A stretch of DNA of 64,000 nt from Lichtheimia corymbifera B2541 (lineage: Eukaryota; Mucoromycota; Mucoromycetes; Mucorales; Lichtheimiaceae), in assembly GCA_000697475.1 (NCBI GenBank), contig JNEU01001102.1, positions 62,001 through 126,000 of the forward strand, read 5' to 3'. Numbering within the stretch: the stretch's first letter is position 1; each line of letters opens with the position of its first letter. Made by a program: the position numbers and the translations under genes. Positions 33,890-46,065 of this stretch are shown here, one piece after another. The notes beneath the pieces are model-generated. The model did no database searches. It saw only the letters and a program-made list of their open reading frames with translations, and was not told the DNA's origin.

Positions 33890-36472
33890 TGAGCCAAGAG
33901 ATCAAGAGTGGAGGGGTCCATCCTATTGGTGGGAGGCGCATGATGGATATTTTCCCTATAAAGGTCCTGTTATACTATTCCGTACAGATTTATTCATTCT
34001 TATATAACGTTGTATAAATTAGCGTAGCTGAAAGCTATCGTAGGTAAGCATGGCACGTTCATGTACTCGTGAATCGTTGTATCGCAACAGCTCATTCTTT
34101 CTTGAGCAGAGTGAATCAAGTTACAATGAACCAAGCACTATGTTGGGAATCATCTCCCCCGAATTAATATCTTGCAATGCAAGCGTTCGAGCACCATTCC
34201 TGCCTTCCGTCTATCAATACATGAACTAGGGCCTGTGACAAAGAATAAAAGCATCTCGATACGATGATGTAAATGATCCAATCTCGCTTTCCAACCTTCA
34301 AGTTTCTATTCCCCCCTTCTTTCAATCCAGAAACCACCCAGTGCTCCACAACTTAAGTATATGAACTGATGGCATGATGCTCTTTTAGATAATATGCTGA
34401 ATTTAATGGAAAAGTCGAAGAATAGCACATGGTAGTGTATATGTTGTTTATCGAGAAAGTATGATAAGGAAACAGCATTGTAAATTAATAAGCTACGGGT
34501 GCGTCATATCGAGTCGACAGGGATATTGTGTCGTTGTATTCTTGATTGCTACCGTCCTAAGCATCCTTCATCCATGATTGTAATATAGCTGCTGCATGCA
34601 TTGACCTGAGTATTCCAATAGCGTCCATGACTGTAAAGCACCTTTCACCAAGATATCATCCATTTGGTCGATCCCGTCCAATCCATCATCATCCTAAACC
34701 GTATCCACGTGATCGTTCCTGCTGACAACACGCCAAGTAACCAAAGCAGCATTCCAGGAGATCTCATTACTGTACTTAATTGCATCCATCCATCAAATCT
34801 AATATAGTTGTTGAAAAGAGCCATATGATCGCTGCTGATATGCTCCCTTCTCCATCCGGCTGCTGATCAATCCTTTCTTGGTCATTTTCTTCCATCACAG
34901 CTCAAACACGTCAGGATTGCCTGTATTGCGGTGTACGTGATAGCTGATATGGCACCCCATCCATTGGAATCCGTATGTATCAAAGCAAGTTGCTGCAAGT
35001 AACTTGAGACAATGGAGTAAAGACATTGATAATAGCAACGGCTGCTATGTTTTGTCGCGGCAGAGGAGTGTGCAAGAGCGTGTGTTGTAGTAGAGTGACA
35101 AGGCTGTGGAGGCTGTTTGAGACAATGGAGCAAAAGACCTTGCTAACGGCAACTGCTGGAATGAATGCTGTTACGTTTGATGCTGGTTGAGATTTGTACA
35201 AGAGAAGGTGGAGTGTCAAGGAACGCGAGTGTTGTAGTGTGGTGCACACGGCATGGACTTGCCATTCAGACAACTGCTATCGGATCAAAGCGTTCATAGG
35301 ATTGGCATGATGGGTTGAAGCAAGACAATCGTTCGCATGGTGGTAGTTGTAGTTGAATGGGGCAACAGTTGAGAATGGGAGGAAGAGAGAAGAAACGGTG
35401 AGTGGAAGAGGTGGGAATTAAATTGATCCGTGATCTTGAGATTGCTCACATTGACCTCAAACTTGGTCCGAAGATGCTTTCGGGTATGCTGATCAACTTT
35501 GTCTTAATAAAGAACCCACGTTTCATTTAAAGATTTTGAATGACAGGGTATAATATAGGGTTCACTATGATCGATGGAAATTCCGCACCCGCCCGGATTC
35601 CTTGGCATGTCACTTAGTATGCACTATCGCGGGATTCCCCATTTCGAACTTGAAACTTGGTAAGAAGGTTCTCTGAGTCATGCTGATCAACTTCATTCAT
35701 TTAAAAACCGCACGCTTCATTATGAGGATTTCAAACGCGGGAGGGCCCAAATGAATGGAAGACCGTGTACCGTTGGTAACGGGCGGCCCACCGCGCCGAT
35801 ATTGCCTACCTTGACCGTGAAACTTGCACACAAGATGCTGCCAACCGTAACGAGCAACTTTGTTCTCATAACGACCTCATGGTTCATTGCGAAAATGTTA
35901 AGAAACAGGTAACTTTATGTTTTACCTGTGCTCTATTATAAGCGTGATGGAGTTGCTTCTTCCTAATGTATGGTGTTGACTACGTTAACGAAAGGATGAT
36001 GAGCTGAGTAAAACTGCATGTGATGGCTACACGCGCACGTCCTTGGCCGGTAGCTGCACAAATGGATGATGACCATGATTGCCTTTAGGATGATAGTACG
36101 TAAGTAGACAGCATCCTATCATGAGATCTATCAATATATGTATATAATAATGTTTCCTTATCATTTTGGACGTAGGGGGCTGTGCTGCATGAATCAATAA
36201 CATGATAGTTGATACGCACGGATATGGCTGATGCCACCCTTTGGCACACAATAAGTTATAATTGATGGGCCACTATCCCTGAAACTCAACGGATGATTAT
36301 TTTTTTCTCTCAAGGTCAGCCCGCTCTTTATTGTATATATGTACATAATATGATCAATCAAACAGCCTTATTCAATCATGTATATGATGCTCTTCTTGAT
36401 TCTAATCTTAATCTTTTATTATGTATCGCTCAAATGAGTCATTATGTATATTACATATAAATCTGTCTCTAC
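33890..36472. other. gene-free region with decayed array copies
   Basis: No gene recognised. It contains two diverged direct copies around TTGAGACAATGGAG (about 34,996-35,110 and 35,117-35,245) and three weak direct copies of the array half-unit near 35,455-35,540, 35,645-35,740 and 35,825-35,955 (CTTGnnnnnAAGATGCT...GCAACTTTGTTC...ACGTTTCATT). Confidence 0.55.
34996..35245. repeat. two diverged tandem copies of about 120 bp
   Basis: Both copies contain TTGAGACAATGGAG, a gap, GCAAC, and end in GAGTGTGCAAGAG.../GAGTGTCAAGGAA... followed by GTGTTGTAGT. Function unknown. Confidence 0.5.
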
Positions 36473-39118
36473 TTAATTACCGAATCGATTATAAAAGCCA
36501 TACTTTTCCCATTCCACCTGTGTTTCTTTCAATTCATGAGATACTGGGTTCTTTCTTTTTTCGAGTTCTTCGGCGGAAGGTACTTGGTCACCCAAAGGCG
36601 TTGCGGATCGTGGAACGAGATTGAATAACCGTACGACTTCCTCTGATGTGGGCTTTGGTGATTGATGGTTGGATCGCTTGTTGTGCTGTTGGTTATTAGC
36701 AGTGGATTCCACAGGATTGGAAGAGCTGATGTTGGATTCAAGGTTGATATGATCAAATGGATGTGCCTCGTTTGCGGCAGAATAATGGTTTAGACACTCA
36801 TGGAATTTGAAGTCTTCGAAACGCTTGTATAATCGGTCGTACTACAGATGGGATGTCAGCATGCATGATGTTGTTAGGGAAATGTAATGGTGCTATTTAC
36901 CTTCTTATTCAATGCATCCTTCAAGGTCGTAACACTGTCATCGTCAGGATGAATAACGCGCCAAGGGTCACGGCAAGTGTGTGCACGGCATGCTTTCAAA
37001 ACGGAAAGTAGAGCATCAAGGCGCTTCACCAATCGAGAGCTGGCATCTTTGTATATATTCTTGGTTGCATAAGGATCCTTTTTGATGTCGTATAGCTCGT
37101 GCTCGCCTGTGCACCAAACGGTATATTTGTCTACAAGGACGTAGAATTATTCATCAATCAACTGTCTAATAGTGAGCTCGGTGAACACTTACAGTTGTAA
37201 TCATCAGAAATCACCCGGACTGTTTTATATGTGTTAGGACCAGCCTTGGACGCCGTATGAACAAATCTATAATAAAAAGTAAATGGCATGAGTAAGTCAT
37301 ATACGTCAAGAAGATGTGATGATACATACTCGATAAGCGCACTATCAGACCAAAATTCGACACTGAAACTCTCCTTGCCAACAGGACGTGGATGTTCTTG
37401 AAGCTCTTCCGTCAAGGGGATAACTCCACCATCTACCCATTCAGGTACATGCTCGTCACCCTTCGCCAAGGCGAGGAAGGTTGGTGCAAGATCGTGATGT
37501 GCACTGACAAGGCTGCTCACGTGGTTCTTGCGTACGCCTGGTCCACGCACAACAAAAGGAACGCTGTAATAATTGATCATATGAGTCATTCATTTCCTGA
37601 TCCTATTGCCAAATTGGTACTCACTTGATGTCTTCTTCCAATTCAGTGCATTTGCCTGGCAGAGCTCGGTGTTGGCCCAAGTGGAAACTGTTACCCCAAA
37701 TATCATCCTTAGTAATGTGTGCCAAAATTTACCATCCTAAACACATACCCATTATCTGCACTGTAGATGATGTAAGTGTTATCCAGCTTTCCTTGTATTT
37801 CCAGCTCGGCAATGATTGTTGGAATCATTTCATCCACGGCTTGTAATGCTTGAAGACGCTTACGGTACACCTCATCAAGATAATCGACCGTAGTTTCATT
37901 GAGATGCTCAAACGTTTTCCAATAGGAAGCTGTCTTGGTTTGTTTCTTTGGGTTGAAATGTGGATGTCGAGGAACTGAAGATATCAAAGTCAGTGAATTG
38001 CATTTAAAGCAAACCAAAAACAAAACACTTACTAGTGGCCTTGGGGAAGAGGTATGAGTGTCGAGCAGCTGGTACAGGTGGATATGTGCGTGTGCCGCCT
38101 GCACCGCTGTTGATAACAAATTGACCGTGAGGGGCTGTAGGTGCCACTAAAAGTCATAAATGGGCACGTTAGAGACCATGACAATGACATAGCAACAAAG
38201 AACTTACACCAAAGAAAGAATGGTTTCGTTTCGTTTCTTTGTCCTTGTAAAGCTTCAAGACCTTTGGTATGGATCACGTCGGTCTGATAAGTGTTGTTGT
38301 AGTACACTGGTGCTTCACCATTACGCGAGAAAACAGCCGTGTCGTAAATATAAGTATAAGGATCAACAAGTTGCTCTATAAGTATATAGAAAATTAGCAT
38401 CAAAGATCACATCTCTTCAGATATGCATAATCCAGTATACCTTGATAATCGAAGCTGAATCATTCAAGCAGATGAAAAAAGTAGCCCAGAACTTGTTAGC
38501 ATGGGGTCAAATATATTCACGGGGACCTTTTGTGTGGTGTGCTTACCCTGGAGGAGCAGGACTGTCATAGTTGTTCACGTTGTATTGATTCATGAGCTTG
38601 CCAATATAATGGGTCGAATATCCAGCCTACATGAATCGGTTCACGCGCATGTTAATAGCCGGAAATAAGGAGCATACAATAAACTTACCCGCTGTAACCA
38701 TAAGGGCAAGTAGTCTTTGTGTAAACCAAGCTCGACAAAACGATCATAGCCTCCATAGGGTGCATTGACATCCGTGATGCTATATTCATGAGCCGTATGG
38801 TTAGCGTCACTTGCGCGTGGATAGAATGGGATATACGTACTTGGTATTGTGAGCATATTGTCCGCGTAATAAACCCACTCTACTAGGGCAACACACAGCA
38901 ATAGTGGCATAATGATTCTCATAAAGGGTGCCTTCTTGAACCAGGTGCTTTTGCAAGTTGGGCATATAGTCCAATGAGTCCAGCCGGGAATCTTGGTCAT
39001 CCGTAAAGATAAAAACAAAGTTGGGCTTGTCACCAGTTGCTGCTTGAACGCCTTGCGTAGAAATAAGGAAGCTGGATAGCATCCATGCTGCTGTCAATGT
39101 CACAGAGATGAACTTCAT
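36473..39118 (-). CDS. secreted arylsulfatase
   Basis: Type I sulfatase that hydrolyses sulfate esters, probably extracellular or vacuolar. Signal peptide MKFISVTLTAAWMLSSFLIS followed by STQGVQA. Metal-site start NFVFIFTDDQDSRLDSLDYM; formylglycine motif CCPSRVGLLRG (CxPSRxxxLxG) intact; then AGYSTHYIGKLMNQYNVNNY, PFFLWC, APTAPHGQF, DNTYIIYSADNGY, FHLGQHRALPGK and VPFVVRGPGVRKNHVSSLVS. The C-terminal part (ELYDIKKDPYATKNIYKDAS onward) resembles fungal arylsulfatases and ends in a Ser/Asn-rich tail. About ten exons. A minus-strand TATA box lies at 39163-39170. Activity would need a formylglycine-generating enzyme elsewhere in the genome. It borders the repeat-rich desert. Confidence 0.92.
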
Positions 39119-39162
39119 GTTTTCTCGAATTGATCTCCATAACCATCAAGCAAAATTTACCT

Positions 39163-39170
39163 CTTTTATA
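39163..39170 (-). promoter_or_regulatory. TATA box of the sulfatase gene
   Basis: TATAAAAG on the minus strand, about 45 bp before the sulfatase ATG. Confidence 0.6.
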
Positions 39171-40193
39171 GACCTCTAGCATCCATTGTGTCGCCATCTT
39201 GATCAGGACGTCGGGTGATACTTTGATAGTCAGTAGCTGGAGCTCTAGATAAGCTAAAATCGCATCATTACATCTTGTGTCATTTGATAGACTTCCCCCA
39301 CGCTTCCCATATTACTTACCAGGCTACATGTCATGAGCATGTGTCGCTAGCCTCTCTTGATTATTGTCATGGTGGTGATAGTAATGAACCCAATAACATA
39401 GTGGAAGACTTGTCAATGAAGAGGGGCCAACTGAATCATATCAATCATTGGTTGCAAGTACACGACGATCGACTGTGTGTCACCTGGGAAACGTCAAGGT
39501 ATCCAGTTAGATTATCAACGGCAAAAGCAGTGCGATGTATTAACAATTGGTGGTATTTACATATATCCAACTGAAGCCAATGATCGGATCCTTTTTTGAG
39601 GCACATTGTTGCATGTCGCATCCAGTAACTACACTCCCAACCACCAAGGATGTCGTCCTGGCAACCGCTCGCGCTGATCCATCTGTGAACTACGATGATT
39701 CATGACTATAACTGGTATTATTGTGTGAATTCCCTATAGTTTTTCCGGTGATAGCTTACTTGCACAAATGACGCGATCCTCTCACTTTTTCGCGGCATCC
39801 CATTTCTTGGCGACAGAGGTATATCCACGGTACCCATTCCCAAGCAGAGGACTTCAACGCGGTTACTGAGTCGATGACATGGTGTGCTGATGGATGGATG
39901 TATATATAATGATAAGCTTATTGGAATGCCGTATTGATGCTGTACCATAATCATGGATAGAGATAAAAAAACAATGGTGGTTGAAATGTGTCTTTGTGCA
40001 ACCGATCGTGTTTGACGTGATTTGTATGTGTATGGCACAATGGTGTGTTACGTTGATCAAATGGCAGCATATCCCGCAATATCAGTCAATCTCTTCCGTT
40101 CCCTCATCCTCATTCCTCCCTTGTTGCTGTTGTTGTTCTCATGTCCAATCCATAGCACGTACTGTTCATTGCATCTGATGCTGGTATCATTGT
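39171..40193. other. intergenic region
   Basis: Between the sulfatase promoter and the DAD4 stop codon. Only frames without ATG starts or family features; nothing identified. Confidence 0.5.
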
Positions 40194-40557
40194 TTATTTT
40201 GGTGGTGAAAATGATTTAGTGGCCTCTAAATAGATTTGTGTTGACGATCGATAAGCTGACCAGAATTTGGCATGGTTGCTGATATCATTCATCTCTGTAT
40301 TGACTTCCTGGAATCATATCAAATCGTGTTATTAGTACTGTACAGTGTCAAGATGAGGGGAGGTGCTATTGACATGAATACCTCTAGGCGGTCATTGAGC
40401 TTCCCTAATGAGCCATTGAGTGCTTTCTACAAACAGACATCTTGTTAGCCAGCTCGCTTCAATCGCATTCGCTCTCCATGTGTGACAGTCGACGTACCGC
40501 ATTGGCAACTATTCGATCGAGCAAGGCATTTTGTCGTTCTTGATGTGGATCGTTCAT
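40194..40557 (-). CDS. DAD4: DASH complex subunit Dad4
   Basis: The DASH/Dam1 complex forms kinetochore-microtubule rings in fungi; Dad4 is one of its smallest subunits. Three tiny exons: 40557-40498 (MNDPHQERQNALLDRIVANA), 40426-40382 (KALNGSLGKLNDRLE) and 40307-40194 (EVNTEMNDISNHAKFWSAYR, then SSTQIYLEATKSFSPPK). Both introns are phase 0 with GTACGT/GTATTC donors and GTAG/CCAG acceptors. The product is 72 residues, the length of yeast Dad4, and keeps its landmarks: an M-x-[ND]-PH start, a leucine-rich LLxRI, an LNxSLxKLNxxLE heptad helix and YLEAT near the end. No exon is long enough for a simple ORF scan to report. Divergent from the UPF0658 gene. Confidence 0.9.
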
Positions 40558-42088
40558 AGCGAAACGGTGGTTGCTGGGTAAAGGAAAAAAGGAACAACGC
40601 ACAGATCAACCCGCGTCGGATTCTCCTTCATATCACGCCTCCCTTCATTAGCAAATACCAATACATAAAGCAAATTGCTCCTCATCTTCCCTCTCATAAC
40701 AAGGTTGCTTTTGATACGGATTGATTTACTGCAGGATGACTGATATTGAATATGTAACCAACATGGAGTATGCTATTCAACAAGTGCCATCGCCATAATG
40801 ACCGTAGTGAGGGATGGTTATCTTGCCGGAGCCAACAGAGGGAGAACATGGAAACAAGTATGCACCAATCCATCCTTGCCTGTTGACGCGTTCAGGAACA
40901 TGGTATTGGAAGTACTGGCGTTGTTCTTGATCGAGCAATATTGTTGAGGCACTCAAGATTCTTGGTTTGTTGTTGCAACCCTAATTGAAAAAGTCATGCA
41001 AGGTCAAACAAAGGCATGGGGGGAACACATTAAATCAATCTTTGTTTTATCCTTGTCGACATGGATCAGTGTAATTGGTTAAATCATCCATGAGCTCAAA
41101 TATGCACATCTGAACCTCGCAAATGCATCATATAAAAAGAAGCGACATGAAAAGAAATCCGCTTTTATAGGAGTCTAAAATGACAATGAGAGTAGGATAA
41201 CAATGAAAAGCTAAAAACGACTACAAAGGTAGATGCATGCGTCAGCTCTAATCCACAGAGTTACTATAAAAAGGACGGTCATCTATCATGATTTACCTAT
41301 CAAGAGCTCTTAACAATCGAAGGTGATACCATGGAAGAAAGAGATGTGTGGCGACATCGTTCTTATTTAGATCTGTATAGTGGTGGGCGTGGGTATATGT
41401 ATGATCACAGGGAGGAGTGGCAAATGCATACATCAGGATGAAATCTGGTTCCTTCCTCATCAGAGAGTCTAGTGTGATTGATGGTGTTTATGCATAAATC
41501 AGCAAATGATATAGCTATAAGCTGGCAACATCCCTCATGAAATGTATAAGGCTAATGTTTCTGGAAATGGCATTACGGACGATTTATTGCGCAGAGAAGA
41601 GGGGGTACATATGATGTAAGGGTTGTTGCGTAGCAACAGCAAAAACGACGACTATTATAATAGCAGCCTGCAGGTTATTTGGGTAGTACAACATGGTCTT
41701 TCGAATGATTCTTTTGGTTATTGACATCCACCACCACCATACAACTTTGCAGAAAATGGGCATTGAGAGGAGCTTCATTAATGGGCTCCTTAATAGCGCC
41801 ACCACGGTGTGGCTTTCCCATTTACGCTTGTATCACCCTATTCTTTGAATAGTCTGGATCTTTGTGCAACATCTATTGATTGAAATGGAAGCAGTAGTTA
41901 TGATATGTGAACGACCTAATTCTCTTTTTCTTTCATATCCCAACTCCTTCCTTTCTCCTGACACGCACTCTTTTTTCCTTTGGATACTGGCTTGTTTGCC
42001 CTTTCCGTTACTCGATTCCAGTTACCCCCGACCCATTCCTTTATTCAATTGACGCAATCAAGCAGCTGGATTGCTTGAAACAACGACC
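40558..42088. promoter_or_regulatory. divergent intergenic region DAD4/UPF0658
   Basis: 1.5 kb between two divergent starts. The only other candidate is a 20-codon ORF near 40,737. CT-rich sequence at about 41,920-42,040 precedes the UPF0658 start and looks like its leader. Confidence 0.5.
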
Positions 42089-43450
42089 ATGGTGACAATC
42101 AACAAGATCGTACGTGTGCACTGTTAAAAGTCAACTTGGTGCCCCATGACTTATTCATGTTGTCTTAGATAACGCGTATTACAGAGACTCGCTGGTCGAA
42201 ACTCTATATTGCAACTGCGGCAGTACAAGCGCTTATCATCATTATATTACAAGCACTGATATGTTCTCAAAACACACTACAAGCAGCATATCTACCCGAG
42301 CCGTCCGAAGTTAATGTACTATATTCAACCATAAACGGCAACGACGCAAAGATACCAGAACAGGCAGCCGATCGTTTGGGACGTATCAAATGGGAAAACC
42401 TTGCATTTATTGGATTCCAAGTGTGGTTTCTTGGCATGGTCTTTGATGCTGTAAGTTATCCTACTCTTGTGCACTGGTTCACTGTTAACTTATGATATGT
42501 ATGTAGACCGTGTATCAAAACACAGCCGAAATCCTTGCCCTGGCTTTTCTCAATGCAGTATGTGCTGTGTTAGGTGCCTTGCAGGTGGTTGACGGTGTCC
42601 GATGGCTGGATCGACTAAGCACTACTGATTATCCAACTACGCCCCTGCAAACAGCCATGCGACTTGAAATTGCTCTCTCAGTGGTGATTCTCTTATTTGC
42701 TTGTGCCATGATTTATCTCAGTTACGGCATGTCTCGACAATTCGGATGGAACATTTACAAGAAAATCGGTGCTGATGTTCAAATGCAACGTAGGTGTGAT
42801 GCGTTTTACCGCCACAAAGTCAAATAGGGCTCATTATGTATACATTTTATCATTAGGCATGTACCGCATGTTTCAATTCTTTGTTCTTGGTCTCAAGATT
42901 GACATTTTCGTGGAGTTCTTGGTTTCTTTGTTCTATGTGATTCAATTTGGCATGACATCCGATATCGTTACCTGGGAATCTGGTATCCAAATTGTTGTCA
43001 CCATTCTTATATTGCCAATGCTTTATTTTGCGCGCACTGCGGTATGTGATGATACAGTATTGTCATTTCGGGTTACTCATGTTTTATTATAGGGAAGCAC
43101 CGAAAGCTATGGCCGAATGATTACATTTGTCACTTTTGAAGGCATTGTCATTGTTCACTTTTCATTGATGCTATCACAAACCGTGCAGCCTTACAACAAT
43201 TGGTATACCTGGATCTGCCTTGGTATGTAAGGATGGACACGTCAACCACAACACATTACTTATGTTGCATTCTATAGTGGTCATTGGCATCCTGCTCACG
43301 GCAGCGACTGGTGTATTGGGCGTCATTTGCATGAAGAACTTTGGACGTGGTTTGAAAGCTTATGTTCAACGTGGTCGATCTAAAAAGGAGCGACAAGATG
43401 TAGAAATGGCGAGCAAAAACGATACAGCTTGGCAAATTGATGAAGATTAG
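42089..43450 (+). CDS. UPF0658 family Golgi membrane protein
   Basis: Multi-pass membrane protein of a fungal family placed in the Golgi in fission yeast; molecular function unknown. The first exon MVTINKI is joined to ITRITETRWSKLYIATAAVQ. About seven hydrophobic segments follow: ALIIIILQALIC, WENLAFIGFQVWFLGMVFDA, ALAFLNAVCAVLGALQVV, LSVVILLFACAMIYLSYG, FVEFLVSLFYVIQFG, VVTILILPMLYFA, ITFVTFEGIVIVHFSLML and VVIGILLTAATGVLGVI. Family marks include TVYQNTAEILALAFLN, MYRMFQFFVLGLKIDIFVEF and ICMKNFGRGLKAYVQR. The C-terminal tail is short, basic then acidic, ending WQIDED. Six or so introns. Confidence 0.88.
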
Positions 43451-43766
43451 AATCTCACTTTTTGTTCCGTCTATCATGTATACTCTTTTCCACGCAGAGA
43501 TATCTTTTCTTTACACCCACACATATCCTTCCTTTCCTTGTTGTACAGTATAAATCCTCCCATGTCTTGCCTTGATCACCGCATTCATCCACACATTCAC
43601 AATCACTTTTACGCTTGCTTTCTTGAATAATATCTTTTTTTTACCCCATTCACACTTTCTTTTTATTCCGTGCGTGTGTGTGTGCAAAACTAATGGGCGG
43701 ATATGATGACTGGATAATGGGTTGTGAGGAGAATAAAAGAGAGGGAGATGCACATGACTTTAGGTT
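43451..43766. other. convergent 3' region
   Basis: 316 bp between the convergent ends of the UPF0658 gene and CDC10, with T-rich and GTGTGTGTG stretches. No gene seen. Confidence 0.6.
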
Positions 43767-45229
43767 TTATACTGCAGAAGGATTGGAAGTGGTTCGTACA
43801 GGTGTTGCTGCAGGTGATGTTGGTTGTTGGGTGGATTCTTTGATGGCCAACAACTGTTTAGCACGGAAAGCTTCGTAATGAATTTGTGCTGTGGTCTCGA
43901 TCAAGTCTTGCAAATGAGTTCTCGTCAAAAAGTTGCGTAGATGGATAAACTCGCAATGATTCTCGTCCTCCACGTTAATCACACCCCATCGTGTCTTGCG
44001 TCCACGTACTGCCTTGCCATCCACAACCACGTTACGCTCCGAGCCCACAACGGCAAACGGGATCAAATCCTATGATCTATATTCAGCACCCATTTCCCAA
44101 TATCATTTCAAAGACTTACGCGAATATATTCGTTCAGCGATTGTTCCTGCTCATCATCTTCTTCACTCTCATAGGGATAAAGTCGAATATCATGGAATGC
44201 CAACTCAGCCTTGATCTATCATGTCCCCCATCAGTAACAGGATCATCTCAAGCATTACTGCATGATACTTACACGCTGTCTAAAGGCATCGCGCTCTTCC
44301 ATGGTCAAACAATCCGATTTCGCAATCACAGGTACGACGTTGACAACCTCTGACAACTTTTTCAGCACGACAATGTCAATAGGCTTGAGGCTAAAGAAAG
44401 AAAGAAACGAATGAATATCACGTGATGAAAAGGCGGCGATGGTGGATTAAAAAACGTACGAATGACCGGATGGTGTAATAAAGAACAAGCAACAATGAAC
44501 ACGAGAATCGGTAATGTAACGATCACGTTGAGCTGTCAATTCCTTTCGCAAGTAGGCTGAGTGTTGATCCTTGATGTATTTGACAATCGGTTCCCAGCTG
44601 ATGATGATGATTCATTCAACATGAGTTAGTTTGCATGATTCCCATTCCTACCACAACGTACCAATTTTCATTATTGACTTGATCACCATAACCGGGAGTA
44701 TCAACAATATTGAGTCTCAAACGCACACCATGTTCTTCAATCACTGGCATATGGATAGGAGTAACAAGAGCATAGGAGATGGTGAGTGGAGTAGTTCAGG
44801 GACATGGTCGAAAACCAGTACTTACAGTGAGATACTTGCTCAATCTCTGTGGTTTGACGTGGAGGTTCTGCTGCTTCGAGACGACCCTTGCTATCAATGA
44901 GATGCGAGGCGAAGATGGTATTGACCAATGTCGACTTGCCGAGACCCGTCTGACCTGGGTGGCCAAAGAGCGAGAGAGAGAACAAAGGGGTGAGCAAGAC
45001 ATGGCATGAGAGGGAAAAGCAATTGACATTACCAACAACCATAACATTGAATTGGAATCCGCGTTTGAGTAGTTTCTTTTCAATCTGCTGGGTGATGGTG
45101 TCGAAACCAACATAGCCGTTCAAAGTAGTCTGCAAAATAGTGGTTGTCAGAATGATATCAATAAAAGGACAAGCAAACAGTACTCACCTTGTTTGCATCG
45201 GGAGACGTAGTAGTGGCAGTGGTAGCCAT
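43767..45229 (-). CDS. CDC10: septin, Cdc10 type
   Basis: GTP-binding septin that polymerises into filaments at division and branching sites. Exons read MATTATTTSPDAN, TTLNGYVGFDTITQQIEKKL, KRGFQFNVMVVG, then the P-loop GQTGLGKSTLVNTIF, ASHLIDSKG, the G3 block NIVDTPGYGDQ, the G4 block VIAKSDCLT, WEPIVKYIKDQHSAYLRKEL and the septin unique element IPFAVVGSERNVVVDGKAVR, RGRKTRWGVINVED, FLTRTHLQDLIETTAQIHYE. It ends with a short Thr/Ser/Pro tail and no coiled coil, as in Cdc10. The GYVGFDTITxQIE start and FAVVGS block also fit Cdc10 rather than Cdc3/11/12. About seven exons. Confidence 0.93.
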
Positions 45230-45443
45230 GTTGTAAGAATAACTCTGTGCTGGTGGTGGTGGAAAAGGAAGGGAAAGGCTTGATGAACAAAGGTCTCACA
45301 AAGAGGAGTGCAGTGATACAAAATAAAGAGCGTCGCTGTGCACGTGTACCACCCCGATTCACTTCAAGTTAGCACATTCACTTGAATCCCCGCATCTCAA
45401 TTGAGATGTAGCTGCCCATTGTCATTGTCTCATGCACGCGTGT

Positions 45444-45947
45444 TTATATGAATCTCATTGTTCTTACTCTTTCCCGGGAACCATGGCTTTTTTTTTTTGA
45501 CAAGTTGCACGATATCTTCACCTCGGCGTGCCTTCCATGGGGATAAAGTTGATTAATTAGAGGATGCACACGCGACGCCACACTCATCATTAGCCAAATC
45601 CCAGGTAGTGTGCGATCGAAGACCATGGATAAACCAACAAAAAAGATACCAAAGCTTCTTATCAATGTATCTCCTTTTTCCATGACCTTTTCATTGATAT
45701 GCTGTAGCAGTTGGTTAGACTTTGTAGTATTGACACCTACGCAAGCAAGGTTGTTGTGCTCAACCAATGCAACCACATGTTGAGTAAATCCATCCAATAA
45801 CATTTTGCATGTGTCTTTGTCTTGATACGTGAACCTTTTTTCGTTATCGTGATCCCCAAAAGAAGGATAAATGATGGGTGATGTTGAAAACGGAGCAGTA
45901 AAATGATGAACATAAATGTGTAAGAGAGAGAGAGAGGAGCCCTGCAT
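45444..45947 (-). CDS. uncharacterised open frame, 167 codons
   Basis: A single frame upstream of CDC10 on the same strand. Its core (CKMLLDGFTQHVVALVEHNN, NQLLQHINEKVMEKGDTLIR, SFGIFFVGLSMVFDR) is protein-like, with a possible membrane helix and a basic tail. An overlapping upstream frame (45844-46065, MEIGISFHVVFLGYM) lies about 25 bp below a TATA-like CTATAAAGG near 46,090, so a spliced transcript covering both is possible. No family recognised. Confidence 0.3.
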   Translation of the reverse strand: MQGSSLSLLHIYVHHFTAPFSTSPIIYPSFGDHDNEKRFTYQDKDTCKMLLDGFTQHVVALVEHNNLACVGVNTTKSNQLLQHINEKVMEKGDTLIRSFGIFFVGLSMVFDRTLPGIWLMMSVASRVHPLINQLYPHGRHAEVKISCNLSKKKSHGSRERVRTMRFI

Positions 45948-46065
45948 GATGAATAGCTACAGCAACAACAACCACTTTAGCAAAACCACGATAAAAGGAT
46001 GAAAAGGAAGACTTGCCCGTCATATATCCCAAAAAGACAACATGAAATGAAATGCCTATTTCCAT

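Noticed and set aside
28970..36472. Calling the repeat desert a centromere
   Set aside because: Palindromes and lack of genes are compatible but not diagnostic; no chromatin evidence or known centromeric motif is visible.
39275..39574. 99-codon plus frame upstream of the sulfatase
   Set aside because: It begins at a TTG, has no ATG support and no family features.
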